Assembly (NCBI RefSeq): GCF_029227915.1
Contig: NC_079880.1
Span: 24,554,501 to 24,618,500, forward strand
DNA length: 64,000 bases
Source of the DNA: Hydractinia symbiolongicarpus
Lineage: Eukaryota > Cnidaria > Hydrozoa > Anthoathecata > Hydractiniidae
Direction of reading: 5' to 3'
Shown here one piece after another: positions 12,021 to 21,009 of this stretch; the stretch's first letter is position 1, and each line of letters begins with the position of its first letter. The notes below the pieces were generated by a model, which had not been told where the DNA came from, searched no databases, and was given only the letters and a program-made list of their open reading frames with translations. A program made the translations under genes and the position numbers.

Positions 12021-12491
12021 ATGTCCGACATTGCACAAATATTTGACAATGTCTCTTCAGAATATGAGAATATTGAGAAGCCCATCGATAAACGTTAAAT
12101 TTTAAAGGAGGGCCTATGCAAGGGCAAGGGGCATCTGCTGCCTAAAAAATGTACGGAAGCCTTTGTCGACAAGGCCCCTGACGAGGCTATCGACAAGGTA
12201 CATACAGAGTATGTACAGCAGTAACTTCAGGAGAAGGAAGAAAAGACCGCAAAAGCACTGTCAACCTATGCCATAAGCCTATATGCCAGCATGAAAGATA
12301 ATTTTGTGGATATAGTTAGTGTTGAGGGGCTAAGGAGAGATATTCAGGATGACCCTATTATTAAAGACTCCTTCGCGAACTTGGGCATACTGGTCTACTG
12401 TACATTCGGCAAGTATCTTGCGTCTATTTTAATTGCCAGGCATGCGGCCCGACATACGAGCAAAAATACGACGGAGGAGACGGTACCATAA
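12021..12491 (+). pseudogene. Small Polinton protein with C-terminal membrane segment
   Basis: One frame runs from ATG 12021 to the stop at 12489-12491 (156 codons), interrupted only by two TAA codons (near 12096 and 12222). It is charged and helical in its first 110 residues. It ends with a hydrophobic stretch (SFANLGILVYCTFGKYLA) followed by basic residues, so probably a tail-anchored or membrane protein. It lies 43 bp after the polymerase stop and 5 bp before the next gene. Function unknown. Confidence 0.5.
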
Positions 12492-12496
12492 GATAA

Positions 12497-12673
12497 ATGA
12501 GTGAAGAAGTTCAGAAACAACAAGATGAAAGGATTATAACACGACTGCCGAAGAACGAGGGTCACGTAGCAGCCTGCAAGAGACTTGCCAAATGGAATAG
12601 GAAGAACAAGGCCGAATTAAAGAAGAACGTGGATAAAGAACCTTCACAGGATGATGCCTGCGGCAGGTTCTAG
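12497..12673 (+). CDS. Small basic Polinton protein, 58 aa
   Basis: An intact frame MSEEVQKQQ... with many Lys/Arg and no hydrophobic segment. It starts 5 bp after the preceding stop and overlaps the next ORF. Such packing is typical of Polinton and related viral genomes and supports a real gene. I do not recognise a domain. Confidence 0.45.
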   Translation: MSEEVQKQQDERIITRLPKNEGHVAACKRLAKWNRKNKAELKKNVDKEPSQDDACGRF

Positions 12674-12842
12674 CAAGTCGATGGGCTGTGTCCACATCTA
12701 TGGAGTTGGAGCGATAGCCGTGATTTCTGTAGGTGTCGCGTTTGGTATATGTTTAGCAGGGGTAAAAATGGGGAATCCAACAAGCCGGAGCCCCAACAGG
12801 ACAAAACCCAGGCTATCCCCAGCATGCAATGAATTTTGCTAA
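12651..12842 (+). CDS. Short single-span membrane protein of the Polinton
   Basis: 63 residues with one strong transmembrane helix (VGAIAVISVGVAFGICLAG) and a Pro/Arg-rich tail. It overlaps the end of the 58-aa gene by 23 bp. Small one-span proteins are common in Polintons, where they may be minor virion or membrane components; no specific role can be assigned. Confidence 0.45.
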   Translation: MMPAAGSSKSMGCVHIYGVGAIAVISVGVAFGICLAGVKMGNPTSRSPNRTKPRLSPACNEFC

Positions 12843-12860
12843 AATAGCACCTAATAATAA

Positions 12861-13117
12861 ATGGCAGGTAAACATGATGAAAATATGGGTCCAAAGGAAA
12901 CAATGATTATTGATGCCCTATGTGAGTCCGTCAGAGTCGTCTCATGCACGATACTAATCGCCATGTGCGGAAAGAAGGCGTTGGGGGTTTCCAGGCCCGG
13001 TGCCAAGATGGATATGGAAGATGGTTTGAAACCGGCTACATGACGGCGGCGATTCTGTTCGACGAATATGCGATCAAGCAAGGATGGTACAAGAAGTCCC
13101 CGATATCTCCGAAATAG
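12861..13117 (+). pseudogene. Small hydrophobic Polinton protein, frameshifted at its end
   Basis: ATG 12861 opens MAGKHDENMGPKE and runs to a stop at 13043. The adjacent frame continues sensibly (MTAAILFDEYAIKQGWYKK) to 13117. That suggests a single frameshift near 13035 in an originally longer protein of about 85 residues with a hydrophobic middle (VVSCTILIAMCG). Function unknown. Confidence 0.4.
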
Positions 13118-13162
13118 ACCGCACGGTGAAATTTTTTTTCGTCATAGAGACGAATAAAAACA

Positions 13163-13528
13163 ATGAAGGAGGAAGCCAAACAGGGCAATAAATGTTTAGA
13201 AACCCTACCATTGAACCAATGCAAGTCAAAGGGCAAAGGTCAACTAACAAAAACATGCATTTCCTGCCTTGATCTTAGTAGGGTATCAAAAGGCCACGCC
13301 AAACGCCGCATTTACATGCAACCATTATACGAGTTAATAATTATGCTACAGGATCACATTCAAGCCCAATTTAATGAGGGGTACACGTGGGAGAACTTTG
13401 AAAGGCATGTCAATAATAGGGTACGCTTCAGATATGATGAAACTTTTAATCGCCCAACGCTTGCCGAGGTCACCAATGCATTACAGCGGGCACAATATGC
13501 CATAACAAATGGAGATCAAATGTTGTAG
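13163..13528 (+). CDS. Zinc-ribbon/HNH-like Polinton protein, paralogue of the 14880 gene
   Basis: 121 residues. The N-terminus GKGQLTKTCISCLDLSRVSKG matches GNGQLNKQCIKCLNVIKASKG of the gene at 14880. The segment FNEGYTWENF matches FIEGMTWENY there. The intervening CxxC repeats and the WHIDH motif of the longer paralogue are missing or replaced, so this looks like a shortened, catalytically degenerate relative. Its 3' end overlaps the start of the next gene by about 20 bp. Confidence 0.5.
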   Translation: MKEEAKQGNKCLETLPLNQCKSKGKGQLTKTCISCLDLSRVSKGHAKRRIYMQPLYELIIMLQDHIQAQFNEGYTWENFERHVNNRVRFRYDETFNRPTLAEVTNALQRAQYAITNGDQML

Positions 13529-14027
13529 GATCTGTAACCAAATATTAACGCTACACAAGTTTAAAATCAGGGGTAATAGTTGAACGAAAAGTTGCAAAGA
13601 CTGCCCTGATAAAGCCAAAAAAAGGTGGGCGACTCCTAAAAATAGGAACATCGAAGACTTTGAACACAAGCTGGAACCCCTTGCTATTGATTAGAATATT
13701 AGGGGTGTTCAACAGGATGAAAACTATATCATCCTGTATGATCTACTCACATATAACATTATACCTCAATATCTCGAACTTATCGGTTTCCCCATTGCGG
13801 GGGAACCGGAGATAGCAAGGCTTGTTGAAAGGTATCGCAATGTTCTGTGGTGTCTTCGGGGAAAATTAATATATACTCTGCCACCCCTGGAATACAAGGC
13901 TCGAGGAACTAAGCTTTGCCCTACCTGTCGGGGATTATTGGAAAACAATCATGGGGGTGTATTGATATTTTCGGGCTGTGGTGCCCTGTACCCGAAAGTT
14001 CACGACAGGAAGTGGAGCAACTATTAG
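13509..14027 (+). pseudogene. Zinc-ribbon protein upstream of the ATPase, nonsense-mutated
   Basis: A single frame of 173 codons from ATG 13509 to 14027, with only a TGA near 13567 and a TAG at 13692. It has an N-terminal CRICNQ ... CKDC cysteine cluster, a middle helical region (NYIILYDLLTYNIIPQYLEL), and a C-terminal CPTC ... CG zinc-ribbon-like motif. It abuts the packaging ATPase (start 14031, 3 bp later), suggesting coupled expression. The function is unknown; a nucleic-acid-binding role is plausible from the zinc motifs. Confidence 0.55.
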
Positions 14028-14030
14028 TAA

Positions 14031-14624
14031 ATGGATGTCGTAAGAGATCCGCATACGGCGATTTTTACAGGTCCAACGTCTTGCGGAAAAATACAACGCG
14101 TCCTAGACCTGTTGGAAAATGAATACAAAGGACACTATGACAATTTAGTGATACTTTGTTTTACCCTACGGTGGAATGCCACCTATTTGGAGGGGGCCTC
14201 ATTTTGGAAAGACGAATATGTATTCCTGATAGACCCCGGCAATGAGCTGTTTGAATGGATTCAAAAATTATCGTCGTTATTCGCGGCTAAGGACAGTCTT
14301 TTCGATGTCGATGATATGATATCTGACGAGAGCATTAATAAAAAAAGGCAGCCCTTGCTTGAATTAGCTATCAGTGTGAGGCACAAAAAGCATAGTTTAT
14401 GGCTCTTAACGCAGTCATATACTGCTTTTCTCAAGAATATGAGAAGGCAGAAGAAAGCCCTGTTTTTATGGTACCCATACGAAAAATCAGATATGAGGGT
14501 AATTGACGAAGAGGCTAACCTAATAACAGACTGGGATGATATTAAGGTTGAATTGAAGAGGTCCAAACATGCTTGCCTTTTTGTAAGATTGGAACATTCC
14601 AGGACATGGAAAATGTTGGGGTGA
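14031..14624 (+). CDS. Polinton packaging ATPase (FtsK/HerA type)
   Basis: A 197-residue frame starting MDVVRDPHTAIFTGPTSCGK. The Walker A lysine is kept, but the following Thr/Ser is Ile (GPTSCGKI), which should weaken nucleotide binding. Walker B is visible as LFDVDDM near residue 88. A sensor-like LWLLTQSY segment follows near residue 125. The family pumps genomes into capsids in Polintons and adenovirus-like elements. The stop at 14622 is followed in the same frame by about 40 more plausible codons, so the C-terminus may be truncated by a nonsense change. Confidence 0.8.
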   Translation: MDVVRDPHTAIFTGPTSCGKIQRVLDLLENEYKGHYDNLVILCFTLRWNATYLEGASFWKDEYVFLIDPGNELFEWIQKLSSLFAAKDSLFDVDDMISDESINKKRQPLLELAISVRHKKHSLWLLTQSYTAFLKNMRRQKKALFLWYPYEKSDMRVIDEEANLITDWDDIKVELKRSKHACLFVRLEHSRTWKMLG

Positions 14625-14843
14625 CTACCCACCGGAGTCATTGAGATCTTGTTCGATAAACAAAATCAACCACTCTTCAAAAGTGCATATCTTGAGAGAT
14701 TACTCTGTACTCAAATGCTAGGAAGTATGGCCTTGATCGTCATATGACAATATCAAGGGTAAAAATAGGGGGTATACAGGGTGTACCCGCCAGGTACAGC
14801 CAGTCGGGTATGCTAGGAGGAGAAACATTTTGGATTGAGCACA

Positions 14844-14875
14844 ATTTGTGTTTGTCATTAATGACAAACACAAAT
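14844..14875. repeat. Perfect 32-bp palindrome just upstream of a Polinton gene
   Basis: A loopless exact palindrome centred between 14859 and 14860, with half-site ATTTGTGTTTGTCATT. It ends five bases before the ATG of the CxxC-repeat/HNH gene. In an otherwise mutated element its perfect symmetry stands out. It could be a protein-binding operator, promoter element or terminator; the role is not known. Confidence 0.7.
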
Positions 14876-14879
14876 CAAT

Positions 14880-15461
14880 ATGGAGGAGACCAGGAAATGC
14901 ACACAATGTAAACACTTTTTATCTTCGGACAAGCTTAGGATCAAGGGGAATGGTCAACTAAATAAACAATGTATCAAATGCCTGAATGTTATCAAGGCGT
15001 CAAAGGGGCGTACAAAGTGCCCACACGATAAACAGAGATCCCAATAAAAGGACTGCGGGGGAAGTCAGATTTGGCCTCATGAAAAACAGAGGAGAAAATG
15101 CAGGGACTGCGGGGGAAGTTAAATCTGCCCCCATCAAAGGGTGAGGGCCTATTGCAAAGACTGCAAGGGTAGTAAGATTTGCAAACATGAAAGGATAAGA
15201 TCTGAATGCAAGGATTGTGGGGGGAGTCATCTAGCTCATAATGTAGGCAGCCGATGCCGCAAAGCCCTGAAGGGAAACAAGGAGCTCAGTTCCAGGGATT
15301 ATATTGTTTGCGATATGGCTACACTGTAGGCCCATATTGAGGCTCGGTTTATTGAGGGTATGACCTGGGAAAATTATGCTAAAGAGTGGCATATCGATCA
15401 TAAAGCCCCATCGATTGTCGAAGTTGGAAGGAGGTTACACTATATCAACTCTTGCAGGTAG
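14880..15461 (+). pseudogene. CxxC-repeat protein with C-terminal HNH-like endonuclease motif
   Basis: One continuous frame of 194 codons broken by three stops (near 15048, 15120 and 15327) but no frameshift. It has an N-terminal zinc ribbon (CTQC ... CIKC), then four tandem units of the pattern C-x2-C-x-G-S-x-x-C-x-H (for example CKDCKGSKICKH), then TWENYAKEWHIDHKAP. That last motif resembles the WxIDH core of HNH nucleases. It is a paralogue of the gene at 13163. A DNA-binding endonuclease role is inferred from the motifs. Confidence 0.6.
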
Positions 15462-15523
15462 TGAAAATTGTATGCAAAAATAGGTGGAGCGGCACCCCAC
15501 CTCTTGGTAAAGCTCGTTCCCTA

Positions 15524-16474
15524 TCACCACTTCTTAACATGTTCTGGAGGCACTTCAACGTTCTCAGGTATAAGCATCAACTCCTCTGACACAAGGCTCC
15601 TTTCAGGACCGTCTTTTAAGTAGTACAGAAGACCTGTCACAATTCGATCCAACCTATAGATTTTCTTACTCCAGCAGGCATTGGTTGCGCGTCTCTTTTG
15701 ATCTCCATGCTCCTCCCCAGGCTGTAACAGATAGAGGTATAAAACATCCCCGGAAAGTGGTTTCTCTTCGGGATAGTCCTCACTTTGTGTGAGCAATACC
15801 TTATCCAACTTGATCGCCTTGTTAGGCTTAAGACAGATCATGGCAGTCTTGGTATTGTTTAAACCCTTCACTATAGTGTACAAATGTTTGACCCAAATGG
15901 TACTAGTCTCATCGGAAGCTAACTCTTGGGCATCATGGGGATTAAATAGTCTCTCTGCATGGACCTTGTTGTACGATTCCACGAAGACCGTGAGCGTGTG
16001 GTGATACTTTGTGGTGGCCGGTCTAATTTCAACCCCGTTACCTTCCAGGAGCTTCCTCACATTCGATTTGAGTTCACTACCATTATCGCTCTGAAAGGTT
16101 TTGGGGTAGTGTAAAGGGTCCGCTTTGTAGATATCCTCGATCATGTTGGTGACTTCGCTAGATTTCTTCGTCCGAAGAGGCCTCACTACTTTGTATCTTG
16201 ACGCCACGTCAATGTTTGTTAAAATATACTTGTAGGTATTCCCATACAACCAATCATGGGGCATACAGAGCAGGTCAAATTGATGCATTTCGTTGAGTGT
16301 TGTAATGGTGAAGTGTGGATAATCAATCTTTTTAGGGCCTGTGATATGCCGGAGAAATAAGAGTTGCCTGGATAGCCAATGAGTTACCAGCATTTTGGAG
16401 AGACCACTCTCCTTCGTAAGTAATTTGTCGGTTTTCTGTCCGATCCAGAGTTGTTCTGGGGTATAGTAGAGTAA
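15524..16474 (-). pseudogene. Polinton integrase (retroviral-type, rve DDE)
   Basis: A 289-residue open frame with an extension of about 27 codons upstream in the same frame (YYTPEQLWIGQK). The catalytic core has QFDLL (first Asp), FQSDNGSE (second Asp) and FVESYNKVHAE (Glu), the D,D-35-E pattern. A C-terminal chromo-like segment (LSGDVLYLYLL ... RLDRIV) follows. The zinc-binding N-terminal part is scattered over other frames up to about 16600, so the gene is truncated or frameshifted at its 5' end. Integrases of this type insert Polintons with 6-bp duplications. Confidence 0.85.
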
Positions 16475-16732
16475 TCAAGCTCCTTAAGACTTTTTCCCGT
16501 CTTAAGTTGCTTCCCTCTTTCTGTCGCAAACCAGTCGATTTTTTTTCTGTCTATCTCTGATCCATTGGGCCTGGGCCGTATTGAGCTGTTCAACCGCAAG
16601 GTGATGCCTTTTCCCCTTGCCGGCTATAATGGCATATCTCGGGTCAATTCAAACATCTTTCCAATGGATATACAGAAGGTGTTACCATGCGCTTTACCAA
16701 TGGCTTTCTCCTCATCCCTTCCCACATGACCA

Positions 16733-17735
16733 GTGATGTTTAAATCAAAGGTTGATAACCTGTACACGAATCTTAGAGACGGACTCGGTATGACGTCCAA
16801 TGCAATGCATTACCATAGGTTCGGAATGGGTGAGAAGGGTGAACTTATAATAAAGAAGGTTGTGACGGGAAAAAGATCCTTACAGGAACTAGTACTTACA
16901 TTGCAAGATGGTAATTTTCCAACTATAAAAAAGCTCCAGAGTAGGCTAGGTACTACACGCATGAAAGCGATAGGCTTTGATGACTATCAGACACCTAAAA
17001 AAGGTAGTAGGACAGAGGCCCAGAATCTTATCCGTGATGTTAATGTCCTTATGAATAGGGATAAGGATGATGAGAGGACCCCTTTGATAAGGTCTGAGGT
17101 GATGGAAATTGAGCCGATTGACGGTATTCAAAATTTTGCCCAAGATGTACAGGGTTATATAGATACCTCATTTGCAGGCATTTACGATGATGCCCCTGTG
17201 ATTGATATGAGATCGTTAAAAGTCAAAACTGAGACCCTTCAGAAGAACATCAAGGAGATGAGGAATGAACTTATAAAATATGATAGCGACATCATGACGA
17301 AGGATTGAAAGAAGAACTCAGGAAGCAGAAGGCTGGGGCGAAAAAACCTCAGGAGATTGCCAGGCTGGAGAAGGATATTAGTCAATTGAAGAAGGATAAA
17401 AATGTTGCAATTTCCTTCAAGGTTTTTAAGTATCTACGGAATTTTAACTCCGAGTTGATGAAAATCGCCGGGGATGACATGCCTTTGCTTGAAAAGCTTA
17501 AAACACTCTTCCGCGAGCAGGGGATAACCGTAGCCAGCATCGTCTTTGCTGTAGGTCTACTAATTTCCACCATTGTCCTTGCCGTTGCAGAAGGAGGGGT
17601 GCTGTAGCAGGTGCTGCAGGGGGAACCACACAGGGTGGTGAAAAAGGGTTTGTGCAAAATCAACTTGAGAGGCTAGGGAACTTCCTGAAATATCTAGCAG
17701 GTCTATCTAGCGATCCCAGTAATAAGACCACATAA
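16733..17735 (+). pseudogene. Coiled-coil and transmembrane Polinton protein, two frameshifts
   Basis: Fragments at 16733-17308, 17305-17607 and 17604-17735 read as one protein of about 330 residues in shifted frames. The N-terminal part is soluble (KVDNLYTNLRDGLGMTSNA). A long coiled coil crosses the first frameshift (KTETLQKNIKEMRNEL; KPQEIARLEKDISQLKKD). Then comes FREQGITVASIVFAVGLLIS, a transmembrane helix, and a Gly-rich stretch after the second frameshift. It is a familiar but unassigned protein type in cnidarian Polintons; a virion-structural role would be speculation. Confidence 0.5.
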
Positions 17736-17926
17736 GCCCTGATGCTCTCACTCAGCTTGATCAGACCCTCAGATGTTAGGCCTTGGCTTGTGGGCATAAT
17801 AAACTTGGCCCAATCACCATCAACTTGGCGCCACCACCTACCATCTGTCAACAACGACATCACCGCCTTGAACTTGTACAGACTATTGGGGTCTGCGCCG
17901 TATTTGCCCCATACCTGTGCTTACCC
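17720..17926 (-). pseudogene. Possible minus-strand Polinton gene fragment
   Basis: The minus frame reads WGKYGADPNSLYKFKAV, then LLTDGRWWRQVDGDWAKF, with amino-acid composition far more protein-like than the plus strand here. The plus-strand gene ends just before it, so the two would converge. It has no clear start, and upstream sense seems to change frame near 17930. I do not recognise the product. Confidence 0.35.
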
Positions 17927-18112
17927 GGATGTGGAATAGGGTTTTTTATACTGTTCGAACCCATCATGAAAGGGAATGGGTACTTCATCCTTGCCAGAAT
18001 ACGACGCATATGATAGTAAACGTGAACTTTAAAAATGCTGTTGATGAGGGGTACCAAACCCGTCATGTGCTTGGTTGTATTGGTGTATGTTCATTTCCTA
18101 AAACAAAAGTAG

Positions 18113-18508
18113 ATGAAACAACTGTATATTATTGATATCGATAAACCTACCATATTCGAAGACTACCTGGGACAGGACACCCGTATGCCTCTAAAATCCA
18201 TCAGCGTCAGACCGGGATGGTTGAACCTATATAGCAACAACGATATCACTATACGTAAAGTAGGACCCGACTAGAGGGTGACTCGAATTGAGATTATGAA
18301 TGGCTTGTACAAAATCGAGGATATCGCGGCTTTTATCACTATTTGTTTTCAAAATGCATATTGTAGGCTCGGGGTTGGTGACGGGTATACGGTAGTGATC
18401 GGTAGGCAATTGCAAGAGCTTTTAAGATTAACCTATGACCCCGCAAAAAATATTACACAAAGGGTGACTACGATACCATATCAAGAACCGACATATACCA
18501 AAAATTAA
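18113..18508 (+). pseudogene. Conserved Polinton protein of unknown function, one stop
   Basis: 132 codons in one frame from ATG 18113 (MKQLYIIDIDKPTIFEDYLG) to TAA, with a single TAG near 18272. It has alternating strands (ISVRPGWLNLYSNNDITIRK; GVGDGYTVVIGRQLQELL), which suggests a beta-rich fold. It precedes another small gene by about 22 bp. A jelly-roll or virion protein is possible but unproven. Confidence 0.45.
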
Positions 18509-18529
18509 GACTTATTTGTCCACAATTAG

Positions 18530-18715
18530 ATGAAGACGACTGCCTATTGGATAGTAAAAAAATCGAAGGTTCTGGCCCTGCTTTCTACCAAAGAAAACGC
18601 CTGGGGAAATATGTTAACCTGGACCTTTGACAGTCCTATATACCTTCCCTTAAATAAGTCCACCCACCGTCTTGAGTTTCTGCTAACGAACGTCTATCAT
18701 CATGAGAAAATGTGA
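18530..18715 (+). CDS. Small Polinton protein, 61 aa
   Basis: An intact short frame (MKTTAYWIVKKSKVLALLST ... NKSTHRLEFLLTNVYHHEKM) packed between two other element genes. It looks protein-like (YLPLNKSTHRLEFLLTN) but no known domain is visible. It may itself be the 5' part of a longer protein cut by the stop at 18713. Confidence 0.4.
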   Translation: MKTTAYWIVKKSKVLALLSTKENAWGNMLTWTFDSPIYLPLNKSTHRLEFLLTNVYHHEKM

Positions 18716-18752
18716 CGTTTTTTGGCATCACAATGTGCATTCTCATAGAAAA

Positions 18753-19231
18753 ATGACTGATATAAGTAAACTTCACCCAAGTTTGCCGCGTGTACCCGCG
18801 CAAGGCCCTGATCAGGATGAGGGACAGGTCTTCAGACTCAGGAAAATTGAGGAAATTGAACAATATCTCCGGGATGAAATAAAGGAGCGGAATAGACTTG
18901 GAAAAAAATTCAAAATGCATAATACATGGGTACGCTTCTGCAACCATGGTTTGCTTGGCGTAAGTGTGATTACGTCAAGGCTGGGGATAGGAACCATGGC
19001 CCCGGGTTTGGGGTTACCTTTGGCTTGTGCCATGGGGGAATTGCGATTGCCGCCAGAATAGGGCAAGCCGGTCTTCGGAACGCTTCAAAACGTCTACGTG
19101 TTAAATCAAAAAAACATGAGGGTATAAAGCTGCTTGCGGAGGCGAAATTAAACTCCATCGTTGACCTGATCAGCAAGGCAATGGAAAATGGTGTTATCAG
19201 TGACCATGAGATAATGTTGCTCAAGGAATAA
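18753..19231 (+). pseudogene. Hydrophobic helical Polinton protein, frameshifted
   Basis: It starts MTDISKLHPSLPRVPAQGPD at 18753. A charged coiled coil (RLRKIEEIEQYLRDEIKERN) follows, then hydrophobic segments, with a frameshift between about 18930 and 19020. It finishes in the other frame with KKHEGIKLLAEAKLNSIVDL and a stop at 19231. The layout (coil, two membrane-like helices, coil) is common in small Polinton proteins of unknown role. The next small ORF begins immediately after the stop. Confidence 0.5.
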
Positions 19232-19369
19232 ATGAGACAGAGATTTAATAGGATCGTGAATGCTATCAACGAACAGGAGAGAGCCCAACTAGTTGTCAAG
19301 GGTAGGGAGGAGGGGAAGCACGAAATTTTAAAAAAACTTCAATCTGTGCATTATGCAAGCACTATGTAG
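19232..19369 (+). CDS. Small helical Polinton ORF, 45 aa
   Basis: ATG 19232 follows the preceding TAA without a gap. It encodes MRQRFNRIVNAINEQERAQL, then a Lys-rich tail, and ends at 19369. It is predicted fully helical and charged. It could be a genuine short gene or the separated tail of the previous protein. Confidence 0.35.
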   Translation: MRQRFNRIVNAINEQERAQLVVKGREEGKHEILKKLQSVHYASTM

Positions 19370-19439
19370 AGTCTCCTATGTAGGGTCATATAGACCCCAT
19401 ATAATATCTGACTTTTTAATCCTCGCTTAGTAACAACTC

Positions 19440-19993
19440 CTATTTAAAGTCTTTATACTGACATTCTGTGATGTGTGTCTTGGGGTAGTAGTTTTTACCT
19501 TGTACATATACCGATAAAAAGGCTAGAATAGCGCTGGCTTGGCAGGGCTCATCGTAGGGTACGGCATACCATAGAACTTGGTGGTAATTGTGTCCTTGTA
19601 ATATTTGAGTTTAGCATTCACATAACGATCTTTTTTTACAGGTTCTGTCGGTAATTGCTCGGATATCAACTCCTTAACCTTTGACCATATTTGACGATAC
19701 TTTGTAATCCAATCGGGATACTCCTCAAAATCCAGGCGAATTGCTGGTGATGCATTGGCGTTATACTTAGTAACCCCATTCGGGGATCAGATTCTAGGCG
19801 TCTTTACCCTCAAGGCCGCCACAAGGTCCTGTGTATGGTACCCTATCATATATTGTTTGTCCTTACCTCCATTGGCGGGCATGGCATCCGATACCGTCAA
19901 GTATTCTATATTGATATCATCGATGTTTGTGAATGTAGCAGCGAAATTGTAGAATATATTAGATTTAACAAGCTCGTTCTCAAATTTTAGCAT
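19440..19993 (-). pseudogene. Conserved Polinton protein of unknown function (minus-strand block)
   Basis: About 184 residues, starting MLKFENELVKSNIFYNFAAT at 19993. One TGA lies near 19790 and one frameshift near 19535. Recognisable stretches are INIEYLTVSDAMPANGGKDK and FEEYPDWITKYRQIWSKVKE. The 5' end overlaps the upstream gene by 14 bp. It may be a nucleic-acid-binding replication accessory protein, but this is a guess from position only. Confidence 0.5.
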
Positions 19994-20186
19994 CTTGTTT
20001 ATTACATATTTCGAACGACATCAGAGAATTGCATGTCATGGTACATGCACAGCCGCCCCCGTTATATGTGATATATTCGTGATAGCAGTACCAGCATAGC
20101 ATTTTACCACATACCACGAACCTGCGTCCACAGCTACATTTTTTCATATGCATCGAGTACCCTTTCACAGTCGTCACAATCCTCAT
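19980..20186 (-). CDS. Small cysteine-rich (zinc-binding) Polinton protein
   Basis: 68 residues with CSCGRRFVVCGKMLCWYC and CACTMTC, so at least eight cysteines suited to one or two zinc sites. It is intact. Its ATG shares an ATGA overlap with the stop of the upstream 47-aa gene, a start-stop arrangement typical of compact viral-like genomes. Function unknown. Confidence 0.5.
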   Translation of the reverse strand: MRIVTTVKGYSMHMKKCSCGRRFVVCGKMLCWYCYHEYITYNGGGCACTMTCNSLMSFEICNKQDAKI

Positions 20187-20326
20187 TCATTTAATAGGAT
20201 GTTAAGGCGGGCCTCCAAATCCCTAATTCTCCGTTTATTGGACCCCTCCTTCTCCTCTTGTACACATGCTAGGGTTACAAGTGGTAGGGATAGAGCAATG
20301 GCAGTAAGGAAGGTCAGGAAAATCAT
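20183..20326 (-). CDS. 47-aa membrane/signal-anchored Polinton protein
   Basis: It starts MIFLTFLTAIALSLPLVTLA at 20326, an obvious signal peptide or membrane anchor. A charged helical tail with RRIRDLEARLNILLNE follows. The stop codon overlaps the next gene's start as ATGA. The tight packing and intact frame argue that it is real. Confidence 0.5.
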   Translation of the reverse strand: MIFLTFLTAIALSLPLVTLACVQEEKEGSNKRRIRDLEARLNILLNE

Positions 20327-20368
20327 AATTTTCAAGCTATATTGACAGTTGATACACATTTTATTATG

Positions 20369-20995
20369 TTACACATATTCGGGATACTTTTCAACGGCCC
20401 CATTACACATTTCCTGCGTTGTGAACCTATCCGGTACAAGCATTAGCAGCCAGTGATCTTTTTCAACAACTTTATTACACATGTCGCGCGTCTTGAGTCG
20501 GTCCGGTACATACTACAGCAGCCATGGCTCCTTTTCAACAGCCTTGTTTCACATGTCTTGGGTCTTGAAACTCATCTTTACTAGTAGTATTTATCTTACA
20601 ACATTTGCTGTAAGATAATGTTTTCAGCCCAGCCCCCACAATTGTTCAAGGTCTGCCTTTTCAACCTCCGAAAAGCACTAATCGATGACCCTATCTGGAT
20701 GCCAGGCTACCGGGGCTAGTTTCTCCTTAATTCTAGCCTTTTGGGCTTTTCGCCATTGAAGCTTTCCCTTCCTATTTGATAGCATGCCCCGGGTAACAAA
20801 CCAATCCGGGACATATTTGAGTAGATTGTGATTATTTTCAACAGCCTTGTTACACATGTCCTTCGTCTTGAGTTGATCCGGCACATATATGAACAACAGC
20901 CTTGCCACATATGTCCTGATTTTTGAATTGATCCGGCACATCCCCGAGCATTAGGGGATCCTCCTCAACAGCATTGGGTCGATTTCTGTCTACCT
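20369..20995 (-). pseudogene. Polinton repeat protein with 23-residue VPD...MCNxAVE units
   Basis: The minus strand encodes repeated units of the form VPDxFxTxxMCNxAVExxxxLL, for example VPDRFTTQEMCNGAVEKYP. At least six units are spread over three frames because of frameshifts and stops. It ends at 20369, 43 bp before the small membrane protein. Similar helical repeats are found in cnidarian and protist proteins, but I know no defined function. Its upstream end runs directly into the Thr/Arg/Pro minisatellite. Confidence 0.55.
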
Positions 20996-21009
20996 TGTAG
21001 TTGATGTTC

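Larger units (their letters stand above)
8004..20999. mobile_element. Decayed Polinton/Maverick DNA transposon
   Basis: About 13 kb with the hallmark gene set of Polintons: protein-primed family B DNA polymerase, FtsK/HerA-type packaging ATPase, retroviral-type integrase, and a dense series of small ORFs with overlaps of a few bases. The plus-strand block runs 8004-15461 and 16733-19369; the integrase (15524-16474) and a second block (19440-20999) are on the minus strand. Nearly every gene carries stops or frameshifts, and polymerase motif C is destroyed, so the copy is dead. I could not find terminal inverted repeats or 6-bp target duplications; outer limits are those of the first and last recognisable genes. 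A major capsid gene was not identified. Confidence 0.85.
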
